Below, one piece after another: positions 18,539-27,267 of a stretch of DNA of 64,000 bases. Position numbers and translations under genes: made by a program. The DNA comes from Sphingomonas phyllosphaerae (GTDB lineage: Bacteria; Pseudomonadota; Alphaproteobacteria; Sphingomonadales; Sphingomonadaceae): contig NZ_JAPYKH010000001.1 of NCBI RefSeq assembly GCF_029623345.1, forward strand, positions 248,001 through 312,000, in the 5' to 3' direction. How positions within the stretch are numbered: position 1 is the first letter of the stretch; each line of letters starts with the position of its first letter. The notes under the pieces are model-generated. The model was given only the letters and a program-made list of their open reading frames with translations, was not told where the DNA came from and ran no database searches.

Positions 18539-20115
18539 TGTGTCGCCGCCGGAGGGGCGCCCTTGGGTAGCGGGCGGAGGAACAGCACGAGCGGCAGCAC
18601 CGCCAGCGTCCCCATGCCCATGATCCAGAAGATGTCGTTAAAGGTCATCACCAGCGCCTGGCCCTGGATCTGCTGGCCGAGCGCGCGCAGCGCGGTCGAC
18701 CGGCCGCCCAGCGACTGCGCGGTGCCGTTGATATAATCCTGTACCATCACCGAATTGGCGTTGAGCGTCTCCTCGATGCGGCGGCTGTGGAACCAGCTAC
18801 GCTGGTCCTGGATCACCGAGATCCCCGCCAGCGCGAAGCTGCCGCCGAGGTTGCGCGCCGAGTTGAACAGCCCGGAGGCGTCACCCGCCTCGACCGGGGG
18901 CACCGAGCGCACCGCTGCCTGGCTGAGGAACAGCATGGCCAGGATCTGGCCGACGCCGCGCAGCAGCTGCGACTCGACGAAGTCGGCGCCGACCGCGTCG
19001 ATCGTCAGCGTCGAGTCGAGCAGCGCCGAGGTCCCCATGATCAGCAGTCCGGCACCGACCGCGATCCGCACGTCGACGTGGCGCAGCAGGATCGGCACGA
19101 TCGCCATCATGAAAAAGCTGGGTATGCCCGAGAGCAGCACCACCTTGCCCGATTGCAGCGCGTTATAGTCCGCGATCGCGGCGAGGAACTGCGGGATGGC
19201 GTAGGAGGTGCCGTACAGCACTACCCCCACCACCATGCCCATCAGCGCGACCGAGCCGAACTGGCGATCGAGCAGCAGCCGCAGCTTGATGATCGGCCGC
19301 CGCGCGAGAAATTGCCCCGCCATCAGCAGCGTGAAGCCGAGCAGCGAGATGGCGAACATGTAGCGGATCAGCTCGGACGAAAACCATTGCTCGCGCTGGC
19401 CCTCCTCGAGGAAGACCGTGAGCCCGCCGAGACCGAGCGCCAGGCCGAAGATGCCGAGCCAGTCGGCCTCACCGATCAGGTGCAGCTGCGCCTTCTCGTG
19501 CTTCAGTCCGACCAGCAGCAGCACCACCAGGATCGCGCAGATCGGCAGGTTGATGAAGAAGGCATAATGCCAGCTGATGTTCTCGGTCAGCCAGCCGCCC
19601 ACCAGCGGCCCGAGCACGGGGCCGAGGATCGCGGTCATGCCGAAGGCAGAGATGCCGATCGGTTGCTGCTCGCGCGGCAGCCGCTGCGCGATGATGGTCT
19701 GTGCGGTGGGGATCATGGCGCCGCCGGTGAAGCCCTGACCGATGCGGCCGACGATCATCTGCGGCAGCGTGTCGGCGGTGCCGCACAGCACCGAGAAGAT
19801 CGTGAACAGCACCGCCGCGATCAGCAGGAAGGTGCGCAGCCCGAGCAGCCGGGTGAGCCAGGCCGACATCGGGATGATGACGATCTCGGCGACCAGATAG
19901 GCGGTAGCGACCCAGGCGCCTTCGGTGCCGCTCGCGCCGATCTCGCCCTGGATCGTCGGCAGCGCCGAGTTGACGATCGAGATGTCGAGCGTCGCCATGA
20001 AGGCGCCGAGCGTGCCCGCCGCAACCGCCAGCCAGGCCGCGAGGTCGGCGCGCTGCGGTGCGGCCTGCGCTGCGCCTGGGGAAGCGCCGCGCCGAGGCGC
20101 AGCCGCGCTCGCCAC
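18535..20115 (-). CDS. DHA2-family MFS multidrug permease (EmrB type)
   Basis: 526-residue inner-membrane transporter with about 14 helices. Family motifs include TLDISIVNSALPTIQGEIGAS, WVATAYLVAEIVIIP, the motif-A region LTRLLGLRTFL, and the motif-C stretch AILGPVLGPLVGGWL. The start is GTG at 20115, one base after the emrA stop. It extrudes drugs or other amphiphiles with proton exchange; the substrate is unknown. Confidence 0.93.
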   Translation of the reverse strand: MASAAAPRRGASPGAAQAAPQRADLAAWLAVAAGTLGAFMATLDISIVNSALPTIQGEIGASGTEGAWVATAYLVAEIVIIPMSAWLTRLLGLRTFLLIAAVLFTIFSVLCGTADTLPQMIVGRIGQGFTGGAMIPTAQTIIAQRLPREQQPIGISAFGMTAILGPVLGPLVGGWLTENISWHYAFFINLPICAILVVLLLVGLKHEKAQLHLIGEADWLGIFGLALGLGGLTVFLEEGQREQWFSSELIRYMFAISLLGFTLLMAGQFLARRPIIKLRLLLDRQFGSVALMGMVVGVVLYGTSYAIPQFLAAIADYNALQSGKVVLLSGIPSFFMMAIVPILLRHVDVRIAVGAGLLIMGTSALLDSTLTIDAVGADFVESQLLRGVGQILAMLFLSQAAVRSVPPVEAGDASGLFNSARNLGGSFALAGISVIQDQRSWFHSRRIEETLNANSVMVQDYINGTAQSLGGRSTALRALGQQIQGQALVMTFNDIFWIMGMGTLAVLPLVLFLRPLPKGAPPAATH

Positions 20116-20116
20116 C

Positions 20117-21298
20117 TCAGCGCTCCCGCTGGTTGAGCTGCTGCTGGCGGTCGCGCAGCCGCTCGATCTCGTCCTTGGCCGAGATCGTGTCGACCGTCGC
20201 GGTCACTGACAGGCCGGGGACGAGCAGGCGCCGCACCTCGGGGGAGGCCTCGAGCTCGATCCGCACCGGCACGCGTTGCGTGATCTTGGTGAAATTGCCC
20301 GTCGCGTTCTGCGGCGGCAGCAACGAGAATTGCGCGCCCGTGCCCGGCGAGAAGCTGGCGACGCGGCCCTTGAGCGTGATACCGTCCAGCGCGTCGACCT
20401 TGATCTCGACCGGCTGGTCCGGTCGCATCAGCGCCAGCTGCGTCTCCTTGAAATTCGCCGTGACGTAGAGCTTGTCGAGCGGCACCAGTGACATCAGCCG
20501 CGTGCCGGTCTGCGCGTATTGGCCGACCTCCACCGTCTTGTCGCCGATGCGGCCGTTGATCGCGGCGCGGATCAGCGTCGCGCCGACGTTGACGTTAGCC
20601 GAGGCGAGCTGCGCGCGCGCGGCCTGCGCCTGCGCCAGACCCTGGCGGATCTGCGTCTCGTACGAGGCGACGCGGCGGCGCTGCATCTCGACCGCCGCTG
20701 CCTGGGCGCGCGCCTGGTCGGCCGACTGGCGCGCCGCGAGCTCGAGCGAGGCGAGCTGCTCGCGGCTCTCTGCCCCGGAGGCGGCGAGCGGGCGGTAGCG
20801 CCTAACCTCGGCGGCGTCGTGCGCGGCGCGCGCCTGCGCGGCGGTGAGCTGGGCCTGCGCCTGATCGATCGCGGCATATTGTTCCTCGACCTGCGCGCGC
20901 GCACTATCGGCCTGGGCCTGGGCGACCGCAATCTGCGCGTTCGCCTGCGCGGCCTGGGCACGGGAGTCGCGCGGGTCGATGCGGACCAGCGGCTGGCCGG
21001 CGCGGACGTCCTGATTGTCCTGCACGAACACCTCGGCGACATAGCCGGCGACGCGCGGCGCCACGACCACGATGTCGGCGCGCACCAGGGCGTCGTTGGT
21101 GTCCTGCAGATATTTCCCGTGGCTCTCGTAGCGCAGGTACCAGATGGCAATTCCCGCCAGCGCCCCCAGCGCGAGCGCGATGAGGATCGTCTTGGCACGA
21201 CCGCTCAGCCTGCGCTTGGCGGGCGCCTGCTGGTTCTCGTCCTTGTTGTCGGCTTCCCCTCCAGGCGTGTCGTTCTGGTGCGCAGCCTGTTCCGCCAT
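20117..21298 (-). CDS. HlyD/EmrA-family periplasmic adaptor
   Basis: About 393 residues from ATG 21298, with one N-terminal membrane helix (TILIALALGALAGIAIWYL), a biotinyl-lipoyl-like hairpin (APRVAGYVAEVFVQDNQDVRAG), a long alpha-helical coiled-coil of Ala/Gln repeats, and the beta-barrel TLIRAAINGRIGD. It links the MFS permease to the outer-membrane channel. A longer frame to 21343 exists but lacks a better start. Confidence 0.92.
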   Translation of the reverse strand: MAEQAAHQNDTPGGEADNKDENQQAPAKRRLSGRAKTILIALALGALAGIAIWYLRYESHGKYLQDTNDALVRADIVVVAPRVAGYVAEVFVQDNQDVRAGQPLVRIDPRDSRAQAAQANAQIAVAQAQADSARAQVEEQYAAIDQAQAQLTAAQARAAHDAAEVRRYRPLAASGAESREQLASLELAARQSADQARAQAAAVEMQRRRVASYETQIRQGLAQAQAARAQLASANVNVGATLIRAAINGRIGDKTVEVGQYAQTGTRLMSLVPLDKLYVTANFKETQLALMRPDQPVEIKVDALDGITLKGRVASFSPGTGAQFSLLPPQNATGNFTKITQRVPVRIELEASPEVRRLLVPGLSVTATVDTISAKDEIERLRDRQQQLNQRER

Positions 21299-21455
21299 GT
21301 CGTCTCGTCCAGCAGCAGCAGACCGCCCGCGGAGAGCTTCCACGGACGGTCGGCGAGTCGTTGTAAGCGGACAATATGTCCGGTTACCGGTAATGGCAAG
21401 TGGATGCCGTCGCGGACCTAACGTCGCGGCGGGAGAAAGGTGGCGCGACGCCTAA

Positions 21456-21591
21456 GCTCCTCTCCGCTCACGGGGAGGGGGACCGCCGGCCACCGGCCGG
21501 TGGTGGAGGGGCTTCTCCTCGTGGGGCAGCGCTCGTGATGGACCTCCTCTACCATGCTGCGCATGGTCCCCTGCCCGTGCCGAAGAGGATC
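21456..21591. repeat. 136-bp inverted-repeat element, copy A
   Basis: A GC-rich element with imperfect terminal inverted repeats: near the left end CACGGGGAGGGGGACCGCCG, near the right end CCCCTGCCCGTGCC. It contains the internal palindrome around ACCATGCTGCGCATGGT. It is the same length as, and clearly related to, copy B at 53284-53419. It fills most of the 310-base gap between the efflux operon and the GH43 gene. Confidence 0.75.
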
Positions 21592-21610
21592 TGAGAAGTC
21601 CTCGCGAACT

Positions 21611-22525
21611 TCAAGGCGTCATCCGGATCGGGGCGATGCGGCCGTCGGGCAGATAGCGGATCGTCTCGATCGCGACCTGGCGCTCGCCGCGATAGGGACC
21701 GTCGCCGCTGACATGCTCCCAGCGATGGTAGGCGATCTTCCAGCGCCCATCCGCCGGATCGCGGAAGAAGCTGTGGTGACCGGGCCCTTTGTAGCGTGAA
21801 TCGCTGGCGAGCAGCCGACCGCGATACGTCCATGGTCCGGCCACGCTCGGCGCCGTCTCATAGTGGATCGAATAGTCGCCATGATCGTAGCGGCCGTGGC
21901 TGTACGACAGATAATAGGTGCCGCCTCGCTCGTGCAGATAGGCGCCCTCGGTGAAGCCGGGCGGTTGCGTCACGGGCAGCTCGCGCGCGATCGAGACGCG
22001 GTCGGGCGCAAGCTCGAACATGCGCAGGTGCGCGCCTGCGCTGCCGCCCGCGAACAGATAGGTGCGGCCGTCGCGCGGGTCGGCGAACACCGCCGGATCG
22101 ATCGCCTCGAAGCCCGCGCCACCGGTGAGCAGCGGCCGCCCCGAATCGACGAAGGGACCGTCGGGGCTGACCGCGGTGGCGACGCCGATGCGGCTCGGCG
22201 TCGGATCCTGCGGCCCGATCGAGTAATAGAGGTAATAGCGTCCGTTGGCCGCCAGCATGTCGGGCGCCCAAAGGAAGTGGCGCGGCGCGCCGTCGGGCGC
22301 CCAGCGGATATCGGACAAGGCGATCAGCGGCGGTCCGGCACGCCAGCGGCCGCGCTCGCGCACCCAGCCGCGCAGCGTGTCGCCTCCGCCGGTCGGCAGC
22401 AGCCGCACCGTGCCCTGCTCCACGAGCACCGCCGGGTCGGCGCCCGCGAACAGCGGGTTGTGCGTCGGCGTCGCGCAACCGGCGAGCAGCGCGGCGGCGA
22501 GCGCGAGCGACGCACGACACCTCAC
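21611..22525 (-). CDS. glycoside hydrolase family 43-like lipoprotein
   Basis: 304 residues from GTG 22525, which overlaps the stop of the upstream hydrolase gene (GTGA). The signal ends in lipobox LLAGC (Cys17). Five-bladed propeller features include WAPDMLAANGRYYLYYS, FEAIDPAVFADPRDGRTYLF, EGAYLHERGGTYYLSYS and GPGHHSFFRDP. These match GH43 arabinosidase/xylosidase patterns. It would remove side chains or short oligosaccharides at the cell envelope. Confidence 0.88.
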   Translation of the reverse strand: MRCRASLALAAALLAGCATPTHNPLFAGADPAVLVEQGTVRLLPTGGGDTLRGWVRERGRWRAGPPLIALSDIRWAPDGAPRHFLWAPDMLAANGRYYLYYSIGPQDPTPSRIGVATAVSPDGPFVDSGRPLLTGGAGFEAIDPAVFADPRDGRTYLFAGGSAGAHLRMFELAPDRVSIARELPVTQPPGFTEGAYLHERGGTYYLSYSHGRYDHGDYSIHYETAPSVAGPWTYRGRLLASDSRYKGPGHHSFFRDPADGRWKIAYHRWEHVSGDGPYRGERQVAIETIRYLPDGRIAPIRMTP

Positions 22526-23664
22526 TGCGGCGCGCCGTCGGCCTCGCTGGTCAGCCGCTTGATCAACGCGACCTCGGCCGCGCGATAGGGCGTACCATCG
22601 GCGCGCAGCACCTCGTGGAACCACACGGTCGGCTCCTCATACGTGTACGGCTTCTTCCAGCTGTCCCACGGCATGCGGGTCTGGGTCTTGCCGTCGACGA
22701 AGCCCCAGTTGAACATCGCCACCTTGAGTTTCTTCCCGATCGGCAGCGAGCCGTCGAAGGTCGAACCGTTGCCGCGCGCCATATATTCGCTGCACAGCAC
22801 GGGGCGGCCGTAGCTCGCCATCTGGCGCGCACGCTTCTCCCACTGCTCCGGCCAATTGTAGTCGTGGAAGCTCATCACGTCGGACTGCGCGACCTGGATC
22901 TTCTCGACTGCGTCGAGCGTGTCCTGCCGGTCCCAGCTCTCGCCGATCCACAGCCCGCTGGTGAGCGGCTGGGTCGGATCCACGCTGCGCGCCCAGTCGA
23001 ACACCCGGCCGAGCAGCCCGGCGACCAGCTCGGTCTTGCGCGGGGTCGGCTTGTAGTTGCCGCCGCCCGAGTTGTTGGGCTCGTTCCACACGTCCCACGC
23101 GACGATGCGTTTGTCGCGCGCGAAGGTGCCGACGACATCCTTCACATAGGCCTCGAACTTGCCGTACTGGCTGGCGTCGGAGAGCCGTGCGGCCCCGGGC
23201 GCCTGCATCCAGCCGGAATTGTGCACGCCCGGGATCGGCGGGCGCTGCGGCCCGGCAACCGGGTCGGGATCCCAGCAGCTGTCGAACAGCACGAACATGA
23301 CGCGGATGTGATGACGCTCGGCGATGTCGAGGAACTGACCCATACGTCGCTTGAGCCCGGCGGCGTCATTCTCCCACAGCATGTTGTGGAGATAGACGCG
23401 CATGACGTTCATCCCCATCGCCTGCGCCCAGCCGAGCTCCTGGTCGATCTGCTGCGGGTTGAACGTGTCGGCTTGCCACATCTCGAACTGATTGATGGCG
23501 GAGCGGTTGGTGTAATTGGCGCCGACCAGCCATGGCTGATCGCCGTACCAGCGGTTCGCCTCGTCCTTCGACCACATTGCGCGCGCGTCGGCGGCCAGCG
23601 CTCCCGCCAACCCGGTCAGGGCGCCGACGGCTACGGTGCCGGCGAACAGCAGGTGGCGGATCAT
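22522..23664 (-). CDS. clan GH-A glycoside hydrolase (GH5-like endo-glycanase/mannanase)
   Basis: 380-residue exported protein with a signal of about 24 residues. The TIM-barrel catalytic pair is visible: acid/base Glu195 in WDVWNEPNN and nucleophile Glu293 in VLCSEYMARG. An early GMNVMRVYLHNMLWEND strand fits GH5-type enzymes. Databases often call such proteins 1,4-beta-xylanase; the true substrate could be xylan, mannan or glucan. GH43 follows with an overlap, and a GntR regulator is divergent. Confidence 0.86.
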   Translation of the reverse strand: MIRHLLFAGTVAVGALTGLAGALAADARAMWSKDEANRWYGDQPWLVGANYTNRSAINQFEMWQADTFNPQQIDQELGWAQAMGMNVMRVYLHNMLWENDAAGLKRRMGQFLDIAERHHIRVMFVLFDSCWDPDPVAGPQRPPIPGVHNSGWMQAPGAARLSDASQYGKFEAYVKDVVGTFARDKRIVAWDVWNEPNNSGGGNYKPTPRKTELVAGLLGRVFDWARSVDPTQPLTSGLWIGESWDRQDTLDAVEKIQVAQSDVMSFHDYNWPEQWEKRARQMASYGRPVLCSEYMARGNGSTFDGSLPIGKKLKVAMFNWGFVDGKTQTRMPWDSWKKPYTYEEPTVWFHEVLRADGTPYRAAEVALIKRLTSEADGAPQ

Positions 23665-23834
23665 CTCGTCTCCTCTCGTATTTTGTCACGCAGGAATAAG
23701 GCGTTGCATGGTCAATCCGCAATCTAGCCGTGCGCCAACACGGAGAAAAGCGGTGTAATCATATGAAAGCCTTACGGGGGGACGGATGGGTGTCCTGGGT
23801 CGCGCCATCACCTGCATGATTAATCTTCTCGATA

Positions 23835-23847
23835 CCGATCAGGTCGG
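23835..23847. promoter_or_regulatory. possible operator in the glycosidase/GntR divergent region
   Basis: CCGA and TCGG half-sites separated by five bases (23835-23847) lie just before the GntR start codon. It is short, and chance occurrence in GC-rich DNA is likely. It is reported because FCD regulators commonly bind their own divergent promoter. Confidence 0.25.
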
Positions 23848-23850
23848 CTA

Positions 23851-24624
23851 GTGTCGCCCGTTGGGCCGATCGGTGCCCGCGTCAGCTACGGGGCTCCGCC
23901 AGTGCAGCATGAACTCGGTCGCAACCTGACCTACGGCCTGCAGGAGGTGCTCGGGCGCGCGATCGTGGTCGGCGACTATACCGATCGACCTTTCCCCAAT
24001 GAGGCCGAGATCGTCAAGGCGCACGGCGTCAGCCGCTCGGTCACGCGGGAAGCGGTCAAGATGCTGGCGGCGAAGGGACTGCTCGGCGCACGCCCGAAAC
24101 AGGGCACGTTCGTCCGCCCGCAGGACGCGTGGAACCTGTTCGATCCCGACGTGCTGCGCTGGCTGCTCGAGCGCAAGCTTTCGATCGAGCTGCTGCGCCA
24201 GTTCAACGAGCTGCGCATCGCGATGGAGCCCGAGGGCGCGGCGCTGGCGGCACAGCGCGCCACGGCTGAGCAGCAGGCGGCGATCAGCGCCGGGCTGGAG
24301 CGGATGCGCGCCGCCGAGCGTGGGGAGGACGACACGCTCGACGCCGACCTCGCTTTCCACGTCGCGGTGCTGCGCGCCTCGAACAACCCGTTCTTCACGC
24401 GGCTGCGCGACATCGTCGAGACGGCGCTGCGCACCTCGATCCGCTTCACCAACCGGATCTCGGGCCGGTCGGCGAGCATCGCCGAACATACTGCGGTGCG
24501 CGACGCGATCCTGGCGCGCGACGCCGAGGCGGCGCGTGCGGCGATGCGCGTCCTCATCGTGAACGTGCTCACGCTGATCGACCAGGTCGAGGCCAAGGAG
24601 CGCGAGGTCGCCGCGGCGCGCTGA
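23851..24624 (+). CDS. GntR family regulator, FCD (FadR) subfamily
   Basis: 257-residue regulator from GTG 23851. The winged helix spans about residues 25-90 (FPNEAEIVKAHGVSRSVTREAVKMLAAKGLLGARPKQGTFV region). The all-helical FCD effector domain includes ADLAFHVAVLRASNNPFF and EHTAVRDAILARDAEAA, with the metal-binding Asp and His residues usual in this group. It is divergent from the two glycosidase genes, which it probably controls in response to a sugar acid or related ligand. Confidence 0.9.
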   Translation: MSPVGPIGARVSYGAPPVQHELGRNLTYGLQEVLGRAIVVGDYTDRPFPNEAEIVKAHGVSRSVTREAVKMLAAKGLLGARPKQGTFVRPQDAWNLFDPDVLRWLLERKLSIELLRQFNELRIAMEPEGAALAAQRATAEQQAAISAGLERMRAAERGEDDTLDADLAFHVAVLRASNNPFFTRLRDIVETALRTSIRFTNRISGRSASIAEHTAVRDAILARDAEAARAAMRVLIVNVLTLIDQVEAKEREVAAAR

Positions 24625-24634
24625 GTGGTGTGGC

Positions 24635-25165
24635 TCAGCAGCGCGCGAGCCGCGCCAGGTCGTCCAGCGTGTTGACGTTGGCCAGCGTGACGCCGGGGCA
24701 CACCGCGATCACACCGACCCCCGCCGCCCAGCGTCGGATCGAGCGCTCGCCGCCGGCGGCGAGATGCAGTGCGAGCGGCTCGGCTAGCGTCACTGGCCAA
24801 TAGCCAACGGTGGGCGCTTCCGCGGCATGCGCAGCCGCGCTGGCGCGGAGCGCGGTGATGAGCGACTCGGGCAGCGCGGGCGTGTCGCAGGCGGTGGTCA
24901 GTACCGCATCGAAGCCGTTCGTCGCGGCGTGCGCCAGCGCACCCGCGATGCCGCCGAGCGGGCCTAGGCCGGGGTGCGGCCGATCAGGCACGACGGGCAC
25001 GGGTGCCGATACGCGCCCAACCACCACCAGCGCGGCGACGTACGGCGCCAGGCTCGCCAGCGCGTGGTCGAGCAGCGCGGTGCCGTCGAGCGATGCGAGC
25101 GCTTTGTCACTGCCGAACCGCCGCGCTTGGCCGCCGGCGAGGACGGCACCGAGGATCTTGATCAT
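24635..25165 (-). CDS. mobA: molybdenum cofactor guanylyltransferase
   Basis: Attaches GMP to molybdopterin to make MGD. About 176 residues from ATG 25165. The N-terminal nucleotide-binding loop is LAGGQARRFGSDKAL, followed by PGLGPLGGIAGAL and the metal-site ACDTPAL. Longer starts at 25186 or GTG 25222 are possible, but none has a good ribosome binding site. It is convergent with the GntR gene. Confidence 0.88.
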   Translation of the reverse strand: MIKILGAVLAGGQARRFGSDKALASLDGTALLDHALASLAPYVAALVVVGRVSAPVPVVPDRPHPGLGPLGGIAGALAHAATNGFDAVLTTACDTPALPESLITALRASAAAHAAEAPTVGYWPVTLAEPLALHLAAGGERSIRRWAAGVGVIAVCPGVTLANVNTLDDLARLARC

Positions 25166-25392
25166 GCCGCGCTTGTCGCGCCCCATAGCCGCGAAGGAAA
25201 GCGTGTTCGATTCGTCAACCACGGGAGAGTTCCCGCGCGCCGTCGACGAGTAACAGGCTGAATCGGGCGTAGTTCTCGTGAAGTCGAGCGCCGGCGGCTG
25301 GCCCGTTCTGGTGAGAAGGGCGCGGGACGGATTGGCTTATCGCGGGACCGGTTGTTAGGCGCGTCGCGGGATCAACGGCGGGATGGCGTCTT

Positions 25393-26493
25393 TTGTCGCA
25401 GAACGGCTCGTGGCGGGCGATCGCGGCATGGTCGCGACAGACTTTCGTCGACCGCGAGTTGTTCCTTCGCTCCGACGGGCGCGTCCGCTTCATCCGGATC
25501 ACGCGGCGGACGCAGCTGCGGGCCGTGGCCGCGGGCGCGCTGGTGCTGCTGATCTGGGGCGGTGGAACGCTCACCGCGCTAGTGTGGAGCCTGCGGGGAC
25601 CCGCGCCTACCCCCGATCGCGCCGAGCCGCGCGTCGCGGTAGTGACGCCACCACCGCCTGTCGTGCGCCCGTCGAGTGCCGCTTCGTCTCGCGCCACGCC
25701 GCGTGACACGGCAGCAATCGCCGAGCTGCTCCGGCGCCAGCGATTGATCGAGCAGCTCGTCGCCTCCAAGCTAGGGCAGCCGGTAGTCCATCACGGGTTG
25801 GAGCCGCCGGTACGCGAGGGCGATAATGTGCTGAGTGCGCTCGACGCGGCGCAGCAGGCGCTCGCGTACGGGCTTGGCAAGGCGTTCGACGCCGATCGCG
25901 AGCGGCGGGCCGCAGCGCTGCACCGGCTCGGGCTCGACGCGGAGCGCCTTGCCGCGAGAGGACGGCGCGCGGAGGGAGGGCCGCTGATCCCCTGGCCCGA
26001 CGACGGCACCGCCGCGCCCGCCGCGCTGGAGACGCTCGCGAACGCGGTGGTGCACTGGGCCGCGGTCGGACAGGGGGCCGCGGCCGTGCCCTCCGGTCGC
26101 CCAACGCACGACTCGAGCCAGACCAGCAGCTTCGGGGTGCGCGCCGATCCCTTTTCCGGCCGCGCGACCTTCCATGCCGGGCTCGACTTTCGCGGCCGCT
26201 ACGGCGAGCCGATCTACGCCGCGGCGGCGGGGCGGGTCAGCTTCGTCGGCGAGCGCGCGGGCTATGGCCGGCTCGTTGAAATCGATCACGGCAACGGCAT
26301 CGCATCGCGCTACGGCCATCTCTCCGGCGCCGACGTCACCCTGGGCGAGCAGGTGGCGCGCGGACAGCGCATCGCGCGCATGGGCTCGACAGGCCGATCC
26401 ACCGGCACCCACGTCCATTTCGAGGTGCGCCTCCACGGTACCGCGGTGAATCCGCAGCCGTTCCTCGCCTTCGGCGACACAAAAGGAAGATGA
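25393..26493 (+). CDS. M23 family metallopeptidase
   Basis: 366 residues with an N-terminal inner-membrane anchor (about residues 45-65) and a periplasmic coiled-coil-containing stalk. The C-terminal LytM domain shows Zn ligands FHAGLDF (His261, Asp265) and HVHFEV (His340, His342). It cleaves peptidoglycan cross-bridges. The TTG at 25393 is the first usable start; no strong ribosome binding site is seen, so the start is uncertain. The stop overlaps the bactofilin start. Confidence 0.9.
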   Translation: MSQNGSWRAIAAWSRQTFVDRELFLRSDGRVRFIRITRRTQLRAVAAGALVLLIWGGGTLTALVWSLRGPAPTPDRAEPRVAVVTPPPPVVRPSSAASSRATPRDTAAIAELLRRQRLIEQLVASKLGQPVVHHGLEPPVREGDNVLSALDAAQQALAYGLGKAFDADRERRAAALHRLGLDAERLAARGRRAEGGPLIPWPDDGTAAPAALETLANAVVHWAAVGQGAAAVPSGRPTHDSSQTSSFGVRADPFSGRATFHAGLDFRGRYGEPIYAAAAGRVSFVGERAGYGRLVEIDHGNGIASRYGHLSGADVTLGEQVARGQRIARMGSTGRSTGTHVHFEVRLHGTAVNPQPFLAFGDTKGR

Positions 26494-26984
26494 TCATGTC
26501 GATGTTTGGAAGCCGGCACGCGCCGCCTCCTCCGCCGCCACCCACGCGCGCCGCCGCGCTGGTGCCGCCCGCGCCCGCGACCGGCGCCAAGCATACGCCG
26601 TTCTCGCTGATCGGCGGCGACGTCGTCGTTACGGGCAATGTCGCGGCGACGGTGGACATCCATATCGATGGCCGGATCGACGGCGATCTGGAATGCGCCG
26701 CGCTGGTCCAGGGCGCGGAGAGCGTGATCCGCGGCAATATCGTCGCCAAGGCCGCGCGAATTGCCGGTCAGGTCGAGGGCAGCATCAACGCCGACAATCT
26801 CGTGATCGAGCGCAGCGCGCGCATCTTCGGCGACTGTCGCTACGGCACGTTGGCGGTCGAGAACGGCGCGCAGGTCGAGGGACGTTTCTCGGCGCAGAGC
26901 ACGATCGTGGTGCCGCCCGAGCTCACCGCGCCGGAACAGGATTACGTCGATGAGATCGAGGAGGAAGAACGCTACCTCGACTGA
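26490..26984 (+). CDS. bactofilin (polymer-forming cytoskeletal protein)
   Basis: 164 residues: a Pro-rich N-tail, then a beta-helix core (about residues 38-140) with repeated G-x-V/I turns such as IGGDVVVTGNVAATVDIHIDG and EGSINADNLVIERSARIFGD, and an acidic tail. Bactofilins form nucleotide-free filaments and often position an M23 peptidase to shape the cell. The four-base overlap with the M23 gene indicates a joint module. Confidence 0.93.
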   Translation: MIMSMFGSRHAPPPPPPPTRAAALVPPAPATGAKHTPFSLIGGDVVVTGNVAATVDIHIDGRIDGDLECAALVQGAESVIRGNIVAKAARIAGQVEGSINADNLVIERSARIFGDCRYGTLAVENGAQVEGRFSAQSTIVVPPELTAPEQDYVDEIEEEERYLD

Positions 26985-27065
26985 GCGAGCATGTACGATC
27001 ATGCCGGGCGAGGGCGGGGCAATCGCATATGACGCTCTGACATACCGAACGGGTCACGCCGCGCC

Positions 27066-27156
27066 GTCATCCCGGACTTGATCCGGGATTCATGGTGCCG
27101 CAAAACAACGACCTGGGCGTACGCGGCACGATCGATCCCGGATCTAGCCCGGGATA
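27066..27156. repeat. intergenic palindromic repeat (GTCATCCCGGA type)
   Basis: Two palindromes, ATCCCGGAcTTGATCCGGGAT-like at about 27069-27090 and GATCCCGGATCTAGCCCGGGAT-like at about 27134-27155, flank a ~45-base centre, together forming one long inverted repeat. Such units are common in alphaproteobacterial spacers. It lies in the 280-base gap between the convergent bactofilin and purB genes; the rest of that gap shows nothing. Confidence 0.6.
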
Positions 27157-27267
27157 CGAGGTAGCGTCGCAGAGCTTTCCATAGGCGGGTAACTTTTGGC
27201 GTTTGGGGTGGAGCCGGACGACGGGCGCCACTGTCGGCCCATTTCACCGCCGTGGCGTTGCACGCGG

